Below are positions 23,447 to 35,400 of a stretch of 64,000 bases of DNA, in pieces. The notes under the pieces were generated by a model, which had not been told where the DNA came from, searched no databases, and was given only the letters and a program-made list of their open reading frames with translations. Origin of the DNA: Ehretia macrophylla (lineage: Eukaryota > Streptophyta > Magnoliopsida > Boraginales > Ehretiaceae); assembly GCA_037974665.1 (NCBI GenBank), contig CM075773.1, positions 67,314,263 through 67,378,262 of the forward strand. Reading direction: 5' to 3'. The translations under genes were made by a program, and so were the position numbers. How positions within the stretch are numbered: the first letter of the stretch is position 1; each line of letters begins with the position of its first letter.

Positions 23447-23752
23447 TGATTCTCTATTGGAAAAATACAATTAGGATGGTTTTACACAACTCTATTTATC
23501 CACTATAGTTATAAGGTAATCCTTAAAAAAAAAAAAAAAAGAATTGCGAAGCTAATAATAAACGGTTCGCAAACTAAGAAATAAATATTAAAAAAGCATT
23601 TTTCGAGAAGATGATTTTTTTTAACCCCCACTTCTATGAGATTCGAACTCTTATTTTTCAAAAAGACGAAGAATACCAAGAAATTGTAGAAAGCTGTTGT
23701 TATTTTCAAATGCTAAAGATTTTATACAACAATATAAAGGTAATTGAGGTTA
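23447..23752. other. Unassigned spacer with poly(A) run
   Basis: Follows the Tat LTR. Contains a run of 16 or so A at about 23525-23540 and otherwise AT-rich sequence with no motif I recognise. The minus-strand frame at 23509-23709 is AT-rich noise. Confidence 0.4.
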
Positions 23753-24110
23753 CACTATAACACTTTAGATCTTCTGCAACATTCTAATTGAAAAATGAAA
23801 AGAATCGTGGCAAAAAATAAAAAAAAAAATCATTGCAATAGTTGTCTTATTTACAATAGTTTTTAACCATTATATAAAGTAAAATTTTTTGCAACGATTA
23901 AATCTTTTTTAATCACTTTTTGCTAATAATTGCTCATGAAATTACTTTTTGGCAACAATTTTAAAATATTACTTATTAACTATAAAATAATCGTTATAGT
24001 AGAGAATTTACAACATAACTATATGCAAATGTTATAGTTATTTGTAACGATTTTTAGCCTTTTAACAATAGTTTTAAATATTGCAATAGATCAAAAATGT
24101 AGCAGTGTTA
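23750..24110. mobile_element. CACTA-type MITE, 355 bp, TSD TTA
   Basis: The left terminus CACTATAACACTTTAGATC at 23753 and the reverse complement of the right terminus, CACTGCTACATTTTTGATC ending at 24107, align at roughly three quarters of positions over 31 bp. Both are followed by TGCAA-type subterminal repeats (GCAACGATT, GCAACAATT, TGTAACGATT). Flanking TTA at 23750-23752 and 24108-24110 is the 3-bp TSD expected of CACTA (En/Spm) transposons. There is no transposase, so it is non-autonomous. Confidence 0.8.
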
Positions 24111-24811
24111 ACTAAAAAATAAAACCAACTCCTTAAAAATCTTCCTCAATATGAGGTGTACTAGCATTCCTTCATATAAGTTTTCAAATTTGAGCAAAAA
24201 AATGGCATTCGAGTTCGACATTCTATAGCAAAAATTATAACATGAAGGTACTTGACAATAGAAAGCTTAACTAGAAAAGAAAAAGAATTAGAAAATGAGA
24301 GAAGAAAACCTTTAGTTTTGTCTTCTTTTTTTATTTTTTTTCTTCGTAATAAGAAACCCTTATTGAGCTTTTTTCGCTAAATGAAAACCTTGAGATTTTT
24401 TATTTTTTATTTGTTGGAAAAACATTGAGATTAGAATGCCAACAAATAGTAGACTATGCAAGACATGGCGACGAATCAGATAAGTTAGTCGGCTGAATTA
24501 GTGGGTCGACTTAAGCATAAGGCCTAATCTATTGTTATCTATAAAAATGATTGAATTCAGGTTTATAAGTGCTTGTATTGGGTCAAGCCCAAAGAAGACG
24601 ATTGATTTGTTTTACCTTGTGGTGGGATCATAGTAGCTACGCCATCATATAGAATAAGAAAACTATAAAAAAATTAATTCGGACCTAGAATTACTTTGGA
24701 TAGGGACGTAAAGGTTGATGTTAGGAAGCAACAAGCATTAAAATTACAAAAGGTGTATACTTGGCCAAGATCTATACTCATCTCATACTTCTCGCAAGCT
24801 AAATAAAGGGC
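24111..24811. other. Unassigned AT-rich spacer
   Basis: No open frame, terminal repeat or retroelement motif recognised on either strand. It contains TTTTTATTTTTTTT-like low-complexity stretches near 24330 and 24400. Confidence 0.4.
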
Positions 24812-26310
24812 TGTAAGATTGCATATATGGTATTTAAAATTTTAATATAAATACAATGAAAAATAGACATATATTTGTTTATGACTAATTATGTAAATTA
24901 TCAAACTTGCATATATATCAACATTAAATATACATAGAAAGATTTTAGGATTACCTCGTAATTCAAATTCAGTATATGGAACTGATGAATACGATTCTAG
25001 CTCCCCTAATGTAAAGCCTCCAAAAGTATTCACATAAAATCCACGCAAGGATCAATAGCAAAACCCTACTAAAATCCTAGAGAAAAATCCCTTCATTTTG
25101 ATTGAAAGATGGATTTGAGCTAGCAAATTTTCTTTCAGAATATTTTTATTTATAGGAATCACTATTGACCTAAGGTCAACTATAGGCTAGTCCAAACTAT
25201 TTGGACTTGGACGTGTAGACTGATTGGACTAGAAGTCCAATTTCTACACACCCTATAATTAAATTAATATCAAGACGCTCTTCAATGATTAATTTTCTAA
25301 TTAAATTAGACTAATTGGACTAGTAGTCCAATCTTGCCGGATCTTTATTGTTTCTAGCTTCTCGGATTCATAATTAAATGACTGTGGGATAATATTAATC
25401 TAATTAATATCTAATTATAATTTTTCTAATTAATTAGTTTCTACGAGTCGTGAGTAACACCTATCAGTATATCACATATACACAATTAATAATGAAGTGG
25501 AATCATACGAATAATGTACAATATAATTATCATATAATTAATTCCTTGTCTCTGATATGTCCTAATTAGGTGAGAGTCATGGATAGGGACGTCAAACTAA
25601 TTTACTTAATCATATAATGACCAAATATAATTAATTAGTAACTTGTCAATGAATTGTGGAATGGCTTTTACTATTTTACCCCGACAAAGGATATCTAGTT
25701 ACTTAATTAATAGATCCCATAGGACCTCTAATTGATGGATTCTCTATTGCACACGTACATATCTCCATGTAGGAATGGATCATAATCATCGAGTACATAG
25801 GCTAATCCATGATTAGGACTAAACCATATTTTACTAGTAAATTATGGTATCTTATACACAGGATAATTGTGGTGTCTCAAGACTAAGAATTAATTACACA
25901 ATTATAACATATAACAAACTATTGACTATTCATGTAATTTGTTATATGATCAGTCATGCCCAGTCACTTATTCTCAACAAGTACTTATACATCTACTAAT
26001 GTAACATGAGATTTATTGCCCTTATCATTAATATCTCATATTAAACATGGTAGTAGATTGCATGCCAATCTATCTGGATGAATTAATTCATCCTATGATC
26101 ATCAGGGACTTACTTTAGAATGTATTTTTAATTATAGATCTTGTCACTCATATTCTTAATGACTTAAGAAAAAGATCTATAAGATAATTCTAAGGACTTT
26201 ATTTAAACATAATTAACTCATTAATTATTAATTAAATAAACTACACAAAAAAATTATAATAATTCAAAATATCATGTCCTAAAAATTATAATTAATTGGC
26301 TTTTCCCACA
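24812..26310 (-). mobile_element. 3' LTR of a minus-strand copia element
   Basis: Lies directly downstream (minus strand) of a copia RNase H. The minus-strand start TGTGGGAAAAGCC at 26310 resembles other copia LTR starts here; the proposed end ATGCAATCTTACA is at 24812. The interior (CATGTTTAATATGAG, TGACTGGGCATGACTGATC) has the general layout of the other copia LTRs in the window but is only distantly similar. The left boundary is a judgement call; no TSD was established. Confidence 0.6.
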
Positions 26311-26995
26311 GCTAGATGAATCATGGTATGAAAAGAGGTTTGTTAAGAATGCCAGCTAGCTGATCATTGGATGAGATATAGTTCAGGCGAAAAGTCCTAT
26401 CACAGACTTTTTCCCTAACAAAATGGATGTCGATCTCTATGTGCTTGCTTTAATTGATTCTTCGATCTAATTTCTAGATTGGAGGTTCTTCCAATCCCTG
26501 TCTGCCTGCCTACCTAGACTTATCCTCTTGAATTTTCTTTTTCTGAAGATATTTTTTAGAGCTAGTACACAATATTTTCCTTGAATGTCAAGCCCTTCTT
26601 TGTGCTGGTCTTTCCAAGTTCACAATTCTTTAATTTTAGGGCCCACGATATTAGTTTCCATATAAATCAAGATGATGTTATCACAAAATATAGTTGGTGT
26701 TTCTAAGCTTGTTCGACGAAGAAACTTGATTTTATGCAGTACCCTTATCATCTTTGAAGCAATAGAGGAAATGGAATGATATTTAGCTTTCAACCTGGAC
26801 TTGGACATGGTAGTCTATTTATTTGAGCTCCACATAAGTAAATTATCTCCTAAATAGATGACATAGCCTATAGTCAATCACTTAGTGTTTGGGAAACTTG
26901 CCCGATAGATATTGTTGTAATGTGAAGGGATAATAAGGCGATGACTTGTAGACCAAACCATGTTGAATGGTTCATTTGATGTAGCAATGTACTCA
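26311..26995 (-). pseudogene. Copia RNase H fragment
   Basis: On the minus strand: GYVIYLGDNLLMWSSNK at about 26870-26820, then SRLKAKYHSISSIA (26808-26760), TPTIFCDNIILIYMETN near 26690, and finally KHIEIDIHFVREKV near 26440 with NDQLAGILNKPLF near 26350. The order and motifs are those of copia RNase H (D-N-x-x-x-I-Y, H-I-E-I-D-x-H-F, Q-L-A). Stops and frame changes break it. Everything upstream of the RNase H is missing. Confidence 0.8.
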
Positions 26996-27290
26996 TTTGG
27001 TGACTATGAGATGTAGCTAATGTCAATAGTGCATATATTGGAAATTGAGTTAATAGGAAAAAGGCTTATATTATAGATAGAGATAGTACAAATGGAGAAT
27101 TCTTAGAATGCCTTGACTTGTGTTCTATACTTTCAAAAGTTGGTCTATCTAAAGAAGTTGGGACTACGTACGATAGTACAATTACAAAGTATAGTACAAA
27201 GTCTTAATTTATTTAATGGTGTAACTATTAAGTTAAGTGCCAAATATTATTTATTTTAGTGCTACTATTTTTAATAGTTAACATAACTAG

Positions 27291-27870
27291 GGTTCTCTAC
27301 TTTTTCCCCCTCTGTCCAAATAAGAATAGCTGGTTTCAGAATCTAACTCCTTATAGAACATGAATACTTGTTCATGTTAGATACCTTTTTAAATTGGGAT
27401 ATAGTTTTCTAGATCCACGTGGTACTTTGGGTGACTTGAGTTATTCTTATTCCAATAATATTGGTCATTGAATCCAATTATGCATCTTTATATGTCATTG
27501 GATAAATGTCTCATTATAGTGCCAGTTGGTTGTATCTGAGTAAAATAAATTTTGGTTCACAGTTTCTAGTGAGACGATACCTTATACTGGTCATAAAGTA
27601 GTAGTACCTGTAATCCAAGGGCTCGTCATCGTAGTTGACCTTGAAATGACATATGTAGTTTCTTTGAATTCTCATTCCATCTTCTACTTCAAGAATTGAT
27701 CTGTAACTGTGAAAGGTGATGGGGATGAATCTAGACCAATAACATCAGATATTAGGCTGGCATTATGACATATTGTGATTGAGAAGACTCATCCATCTCC
27801 ACTGAGCTATTCGTTAATTACCTAGCCTTTCATTGCACACCTAGCCATATATTGAAGCATTGGCCCTATT
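27291..27870 (-). pseudogene. Endogenous pararetrovirus: downstream (C-terminal) segment, separated from the rest
   Basis: If the Tekay element with TSD CTATT is taken out, the minus-strand frame entering from 43859-44096 continues here without a shift across the junction and on to about 27500, with several stops. No catalytic motif is recognisable; in caulimovirids the region after RNase H is poorly conserved. The left end of the viral segment is uncertain. 27001-27290 shows nothing I can assign. Confidence 0.5.
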
Positions 27871-28840
27871 TGTAAGACCCAACACAAGACCTCATATGCA
27901 TATTGGTCATATAATGCATAAATAGATCATTTTATGTGCATTTACATCATTTTGCATGCATTGGCATCATTTAACGTGTATTTAAGTTCAATTACATGCA
28001 TTTGAATGTTTTATATATCGAAGACATTAAATAAATTTTATAGTGTCACAATTGCTAACTAATCTAGTTAGAATAGAACAACATGGCAAGCTAGAAATTT
28101 AGATTTTGTTGGAAGGGCAACTTAGTCATTAAGACCCTTAGATATTTCCTACCTAACTTATTACTATTCTTGTCTAACAAAAACACACACTAACACACGG
28201 TTCACACACCACACACACTCACACACTCACACACGGCTGAGAGAGGAAAAGAAGAAGAGAAAAAATAAAGGAAGAAAGAAGGAAAATGAGAGATCTTAAG
28301 CCATTTTCAAGCTATTACTTTCCATTTTCTAGCTTCTTCAAGCACATGTCTTGCTTCTCTTGCTTTCATACTCAAGATCTTAGGTGAGGGATTCTTTCAA
28401 AACCTATTGTTAAAGCTTATCCAAGGTTGTATGATGTATATATGTTGTTGATCTTGCTTGTGATGCATAAATTAAGAGTTTGGTGTATTATTTATGTTGT
28501 ATAGGTTGTTTAAGCTAGGGCTATATTTCATATATATGTATATAAGGACTTGATAAGTTGAAGAGTTTGAATTTGAGTGGAGTAAAGTTGTATACATGTG
28601 CTAAAAGGTTTGAGTTGCTTGCAATGAATGAAAATGGAAGTCAAGAACATTAGGGCTTAGATGATGTCTTGAATGTTCTATAAACTATTGGTTGATTCAT
28701 GGGTAATATAGCATGATTCTTGAGTTGGTATATGTTGTTTAGCGATGCCATTGAGTGTATTAAGTGTTGGATTGGTGTTAGAAGCAAGGCAACAAGCTAA
28801 CAAGTAAAAAAGAAATAAGAGATCTATGCATTTTGTTGAA

Positions 28841-28965
28841 GGATCTGGTCGACCAGATCCAAGTCCAGTCGACCTGATTAGTCGACTGGATATCACTAGA
28901 CATGATCCGGTCGAGTAGATTCGGTCGACTAAGTCGATCAGATGACTCGATCAGATGGTCATGTT
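28841..28965. repeat. GTCGAC palindrome cluster in the 5' LTR
   Basis: GGATCTGGTCGACCAGATCC at 28841-28860 is a perfect 20-bp palindrome. It is followed by several more GTCGA- or TCGAC-bearing half copies to about 28965. The matching place in the 3' LTR (40191-40210) is also a perfect palindrome, with paired changes. Confidence 0.8.
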
Positions 28966-29200
28966 CTACCCATTTTGTGTTATTTTTGGTTGTGATCATG
29001 TGCGTACCCTTGTGGGATCTTAGTGCATGTTAAAAATGAAGCTTCAAGGGTTCAAATGTATGATATGTCTATGTGAACTTAGATACGAATGATTCGAACT
29101 TGTACTTGTTCAATGTATATATGCTAAGTTTTGAATATTCTTCGTGCTTGTCCTTGAGAATACTTGTTACAGTTGCAACTACTAGTTTGTTAAGGTATAG

Positions 29201-29426
29201 GAATGAAGTGCTATGCAGAACAAAGTGCACACGACTATGATAGTGGGAGACACCTCTTGAGTCCATATGAGACACCTCTCTACCCTATCCCATCATGCTT
29301 GTCTATGATAAAGGAATGAAGTGCTATGCGGAACAAAGTGCACACATTTGTGATAGTGGGAGTCACCTCTTGCATCCGTTTGAGTCACCCCTCTAGCCTT
29401 GTACCACTCTCTTGATCAAGCCCGAT
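29201..29426 (+). repeat. 113-bp tandem duplication inside the Tekay LTR
   Basis: Units start GAATGAAGTGCTATGC at 29201 and 29314 and share the phrases GAACAAAGTGCACAC, GATAGTGGGAG and CACCTCTTG. The same pair is present in the 3' LTR (about 42951 and 43065), so the duplication predates this insertion. Confidence 0.85.
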
Positions 29427-30114
29427 ATGTTATAATCCTGTTATGTTTCCCGCAATAAGATATGTCTCTACCTATTCCATTAAAATAAGGTGATATGTTG
29501 TTTATGCATAGTTATGTTCTTATGTGCATCGCACTATTTTACTAAAACATTTGCGAAAGAAAAATTGTTCGTGGAAACCCTTCCATTTTCCTCCCTCATT
29601 GAGCTAAGTGTAGCTCACCCACCTTATTCACCCCTTTCAGGAGAGGTTGAGCCCGAGCAGGCCCCTCAAGAAGATGATGGAATGCCTTGGTTCGATGATA
29701 ACGATTTATGTTTACTATGATCTTCATGCTGGTTGTTGAAGATACTTTCTATAATTGACAATTTGAATTATTGTAATAATCTTTTGGATTATAGACTTGT
29801 AACTAAGATTAATTAATTTTCTTTTGGGCAACTATGATGTAACTAAAATTAGGATTGTTATTCTTTTGAGACCTAGACATTTGATTGTTGGTTAGACAAT
29901 ATGTATGAAAAGGTGGCTCGAGGTCTTATAAATGTGAAATAGATGAATATCACCCTACTTTTAGCCAGTGACTTGTGAAGTCTTGAACTTTCTTATGGGA
30001 TATAAATAGAAGTACAGGTTATTAAGTTATGAATCACAAGTATCTAGCGTTACGAACGTCACGTACCAGCTTTAGCCTCTGCAGGCCTCCGGGCCGGAGC
30101 GTGACACCTTTAGG

Positions 30115-30127
30115 TGGTATCAAAGCT
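30115..30127 (+). promoter_or_regulatory. Primer-binding site of the Tekay-like element
   Basis: TGGTATCAAAGCT lies 8 bp after the LTR end, a one-base variant of the initiator tRNA-Met complement TGGTATCAGAGC. Confidence 0.85.
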
Positions 30128-30386
30128 AGCTTTAGTTAGTGTAGAACTAGCTTTAGTTAGCATAGTCCTGGTTTTGAATATTGGTCGCTAGGTAGATGCC
30201 TTAGTTGATTGTGAGTAACTAGGAGACTTACGTGCTTATGTGTGAACCATATGTACATAACATGCTATATTATTTGTCGCTTATGTGAAATCTATGTGTT
30301 AGGAGTATTGTTAGTACATATGTCCATGTTTCATATAATGCATGCATATCATATAACCGCAAGTGGTATCTATTCTATATCTATAG

Positions 30387-31506
30387 ATGGCAGGACCTAA
30401 CACCTACAGTAACACCGGATCTCAAGCAACCGGCAATCTGGGAGTAGCATTGTTCAATATGATGCCATTGACTGCATTAGTAGGGTTATGGAGCAACAAG
30501 TCGCTGGGGGAGCTAGAAATAACAACAACCACAACAGTGCCAACAACAACAACAATAATATCAACCATAGAGGGAATGGGGATGATACACTGAGGACCTT
30601 TCTGAGCTATGGACCTCCCAGATTTCTGGGCGAGCTTGATGATCTAAAAGCCGAGGCTTGGCTTGCAAAGCTTGAGAAGATATATGCCGCACTTGACTAT
30701 ACGGATGAGAAGAAAGTGATGTTTGTAGTGTTCTTGTTGGAAGAAGATGCGGAACAGTGGTGGAGGACCAAGAAGATTCGTTGGGAGCAGAATGGCACAC
30801 CTGTCACTTGGGCTAACTTTGTTAAATCCTTCAAGGGGAACTACATCCCGGAGTTAGCCCGAGAAAGGAAGGAATAAGAGTTTCTGACCTTGAGTCAATG
30901 TAGGACGACGGTAGTACAATATGAAGCCCGCTTCAACAAACTCTCTCATTACCTCCCCAAATTGGTACATACATAAAACCGAAGAATCAAGCAGTTTGTG
31001 CGTGGACTTAGGCCCAAGATCTAAGACTTCCTAGCTTCACATCGCTTCACTTCATATAGTGATGTGATTGATTCAGCTTCCCGCATTGAAAAGATGAAGT
31101 TTGAGTCCCGAGGTGGGCCTAGCCAAGTTAGCAAGCGATCGTTCCTCTCAAGCATTGCAAAGGTCCTATCCAGCTTAGAGTCAAGGACAGAGTCAGATAA
31201 GACGAGTTGTTCCGAGACTATAGCCTAGTGTTTCAGTTGCCCAGTCAGCTCGTGGCTCATTAGATAATACAGCCACCTCTCAGAATGTCACTTGTACTTA
31301 TTGCAACAAGAGGGCACGCTGAAGCCCAGTGTTGGAAGAAGACAGGCAAGTGTGTTAGGTGTGGGAATGATCCACACATATACAAGGACTGCCTGAAGAT
31401 GCAGAATAGGGGAACACAGCCTCAACCTGCCTGGAATGCCCCGGGATAAAGAGTTCAAGCCTGAGTTTATGCAATTGATCAAGAATAACTACCAGAGGAT
31501 GTAACT
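30387..31506 (+). pseudogene. Tekay-like gag with zinc knuckle
   Basis: The translation begins at the ATG at 30387 or in the frame of 30488. An Asn-rich low-complexity stretch (about 30518-30570) precedes the capsid: FLSYGPPRFLGE, AEAWLAKLEKIYAALDYTDE, WWRTKKIRWEQNG and FVKSFKGNYIPELARERK, the retrotransposon-gag fold. A stop is at 30875, and later capsid motifs (VVQYEARFNKLSHYLPKL, IKQFVRGL) continue to about 31020 with further stops. A knuckle C-x2-C...G-H-x4-C near 31290-31340 needs a frame change; a second C-x2-C...H...C follows to about 31395. Confidence 0.85.
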
Positions 31507-32076
31507 ATGGTTGAAGGTACCTTCTTGATTCTAAATCAATTGGTTAAGGTGCTTATTGATTTTGGAGCCATACATTCATTTATTACTCCCCAATGTGTGC
31601 ATCGTATTAAGTTGGAAGTTGAACCACTGCCATGTCAAGTAGAAATTAGTATTCCCATGGTTACTAAATATGTTTCTAGGTTTGGTTGCAAAGCTTGCAA
31701 GATTCGAATAATGAACCGAGAATTCTTGGCCGACTTTATAGTACTTCCTTTCCAAAAATACGATGTAATCTTAGGGATGAATTGGTTAGCTAGAAACTAT
31801 GCCCAGTTGTATTGTCGAACAAAGATTGTAAAGTTCCGGGTATCGGGACAACCTGTGAATAGAGTGAAGGGAAACTATAACTTGTTAGGAAATGAGGTGA
31901 TATCCTGGATAAAGGCTGTAAAGTACATGAGAAAAGGTTGTAGTGGATATTTGGCTTATCTAATCAACAAGCCAACATATCAAAACAAGCTAGCAGAGAT
32001 GCCAGTGGTTAAAGAGTATGTTGATATGTACCGGGTACACAGCTTATCTCTAGGGCTCCTTATCGCATGGCCCTGA
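31507..32076 (+). pseudogene. Tekay-like aspartic protease
   Basis: An open stretch of 189 codons. V-L-I-D-F-G-A-I-H-S-F-I is at about 31549-31584: the D-S-G-A active site has F for S but keeps the aspartate. The ILGMNWL phrase near 31770 and the connecting region to RT follow. The frame is lost near 32050, where the RT N-terminus ([12 protein letters not shown]) continues in another frame. Confidence 0.88.
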
Positions 32077-32465
32077 CCGAATTGCAAGAGCTGAAGGTCC
32101 AGTTACAAGGCTTATTGGAGAAAGGATTTATACAGCCTAATTCATCTCCATAGGGTGCACCCGTCTTGTTCGTGAAGAAGAAGGACAGAACATTGAGATT
32201 GTACATCGATTACAAAGGGTTGAACCAGGTAACCATCAAGAATAAGTATCTGTTACCCTTGATCGACGAATTATTTGATCAACCTCAGGGAGCCAAGGTT
32301 TATTCAAAATTTGACTTGAGGTATGATTATTATCAATGCCGTATCAGGCAGGAGGATATGCCTAAGTCAGCTTTCAGAACGAGGTATGGGCATTATGAAT
32401 TTATCGTGATGTCATTTGGACTAATAAATGTTCATGCCGCTTTCATGGACTTGATGCACAAGGTG
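32077..32465 (+). pseudogene. Tekay-like reverse transcriptase, N-terminal half
   Basis: [13 protein letters not shown], a stop at 32151, then [64 protein letters not shown] and [11 protein letters not shown]. The finger and palm motifs are intact up to the residue before the catalytic box, where the reading is cut by the solo LTR at 32466. Confidence 0.93.
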
Positions 32466-35400
32466 TGTAACGCCCCGATCTCTCATGAGACCGGAGGCTC
32501 TAAAAACCAAGCTATTCTCAACCCAATTCCAACCCGGTTTCAAAATTTTAAGGAAAACGGACAGAGTCTCCTCTGTGTCGTGGACATTCTGAAAACCTGT
32601 AAACATTCAAATAAGCTATAGAACAACACTAAAGCCATTTCCAAAATAAAATTCCCAACTTTAAGGCCATCCGAGCCTTAAGACATGCAAACAGTTTAGA
32701 TACACACAAGCATGCATTCATAACTTAACTTCTTTACAAAACCGCTTATTATGCCACTCCATGATAGCTTTTAAACATTCTTAGAAATTGAAAACAACCC
32801 GTCATTCACTCCCAAGCATACAAAGAAGCTAAGAGCAGAAATATAAGTTATTACTTGTCATAGTTCATATCTCCTACTACAATCAACTGCATTCAACTTA
32901 TAATCACTCAAACATGTACATAAGCACTTAGGCTACAAAACAGAACATAAGGTAGAGCAAACAAGATCTCCACATAACAGCAAGAACCATAAATCCACCT
33001 CACGCAAGTGTCACACAGCAACTAAGGCAACTCCTCCTCCAATTGCTCCTCCTGAAATATGTTAGCGAGGTATGAGCAACCACAATTGCCCAGTGAGGGA
33101 TAAGGACTACTCGGGACGTGCAATGCAATAGTTATAACAATTAAACAAGAAGATAAGTAAAGTACATTTGTAACAGTAGATAACCACACATTTCAAAAGA
33201 TACAATACATTTAACCCCAACACTCCATAATATTCTTGTCTTTGATCACGAACCACGATCAATATGCCGGCAAATCCCCAATCACTCCAGTGGATGTACT
33301 CCGGATGTACCTCGATAATCCTACGACCCAACACCCCTTAGCAATCATCAGACCAGGCGAATGAGGGACTAGGGCACGGAGATCGAATATCCACTGGTAA
33401 GGCCACTGCCGCCCAGCCGATATTCAATACAACCGCCCCTGACACTATGGTTATGGAACTACTATGCAATGCACTTAAATTCAATGACAGTATAACAAGA
33501 ATATAGGGCAATAACACATAGGAGGGACAATAAAGTAGGTTGCCCTCGAAAACAATTAAGATATAAAAAGAATATAACTCAAGCAATTATCTTAAGTCAT
33601 ACAATTTATTAAAGAGAAAATGAACCAAAATGCACAAAATGATGAAAATCCCTCACCTTTACCGAGCTCTAAGATGCAAGAATTGGCTTCACTCTCAAAC
33701 ATTTTGGATAGTCAACTGAAGCATTCTTGTGGCTATAAAACATTTCATAACCTCCTAGATGGCATTAACTATATTAATATTTTACAAGTAACATTTATAA
33801 CAATCACAATCAAATACCTTTTTTTTGTAACAACCATTAATAATCCAATAATTCACATATAAACAGCAATTTACTTGTAGGCAATTAAACTCACAATTTC
33901 AATCCATTAATTTCATGAGTTAAGCAAGTGGAAATATTACATAGCAATATCCTTAAATAAGTAATCTAAGTTAGAAGCTTCTCACTAGCAAACTTAGGGT
34001 TAAAAGTAAAAGGATGACTTAACAACTCAAGAAGGGAGTGTTTCAACTAGAATATTAAAGTTAGGTGCATTTAAGTTAAAACATAGTTAACCCAAGTTAA
34101 CATAATACCATACATTGTTTATGATTTTCTTCATTCTAGATTAGATAATAACTTACATGTGAAACTAGTTCAACTCCACCTAATAATAGACTAGCAATTA
34201 ACTCAATTTAAGGAATCCTCTTAAGAGTTTATAGCTAAAATAAGATAAGTTCCATTAATTGTTCAATAATACATTCATTAACATCGACTTCCAAACATTT
34301 ACTTCTTAAAAGACTTCTAAATCATACATTCTCTTACTTTCCAATGATTATTAGTTAGTGCATAATATTTAACTCAGCCAACATTCTAGCTCTTAGTTAG
34401 CTAACTATTCAAGGAATAAGTGTTTCACTTAAGACTTTATAACTAATAACAAATCATCCTAATCATATCATTATCTAGCTCAACAAACTTTAATATAACT
34501 TATAACTCATTATTTCACAAGTAAGACACGGGATAGGGAGCCTATCTATCAATAACTTCAACATTAACTTGACATCAATTTAAAATAAGAATAGTTTCAT
34601 CTCACTTTCATAGCAAACTCAAGTTAAAGATAACATTTAACAAGCCAATAAATATCTACTTCACAATTAACTTACATTCTAACTAAACCCCTACACAATT
34701 AAACTAACTCTTCAATTTAAAACTAAATCATAAGCTTAAAGAATAGATGCTACACCAAAACATTTGTCTTCATTTCCAATCAAATTAGCATTCAAGATAA
34801 ACAATAGATCTAAATCACATTCATTTATAACTAAACAATTATTTTCATGTAGGTAGTATGATATTCAAGCTATAGTTAACCTCTACATGACTTAATAAAT
34901 GAGCTCACATTTTAGCAAGATGGGTAAAAGGGCAAGGGAAAAGGCAGTTGCATTCCATACTAACTCATGATTTCTATTTACTCATTCAATCTCAATTATA
35001 TCACAATTTACATAATTATAAGAGCTCCATTACGCTACTAATCATTCAAGAACACTACACAATAAAGTCTTGATCAAAGATATCCAATTAGAGTTGAAAT
35101 ATATCATCACTTCTAGCAAAATAACAATGAAATTCATATTCTCGCGCAATTTGACAGTTCTGACATATCTCACCAAAATGATCATAACCTATTCTAGAAA
35201 ACTCCGATTATTGCACCGTAAAAAGCATTAGAAACTAGACTCGTAAGGCTTTCTAACGGTATATAATTCAATTCCTAATCCTTCTCCAATTAATACAGTT
35301 TTAAGCTCGAAATTGCCTTAGTTTTGCTGAAAAAATCTGGACAGCCACGGTTGAACACACATACATGTGCACGCGTGAATTTTGCTTGGTTCCCTCATAT

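Larger units (their letters stand above)
27871..30106 (+). mobile_element. 5' LTR of the Tekay-like element
   Basis: 2236 bp, TGTAAGACCCAACAC...GGAGCGTGACA. It contains a CA-rich stretch (28175-28240), a purine-rich leader, a palindromic GGTCGACC cluster (28841-28965) and a 113-bp tandem duplication (from 29201). The reading frames inside it (for example 28678-28999, 29490-29720) are not genes: they are interrupted in the other LTR copy. Confidence 0.95.

Noticed and set aside
23509..23709. Poly(A) run at 23525 as the tail of a LINE or retrogene
   Set aside because: No LINE-type coding or target-site duplication was seen next to it; the run may be simple low complexity.
28678..28999. Overlapping minus-strand reading frames that look like small proteins
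   Set aside because: They lie in the 5' LTR of the Tekay element; the matching 3' LTR region (40027-40300) has a different frame structure and nothing resembles a known domain.
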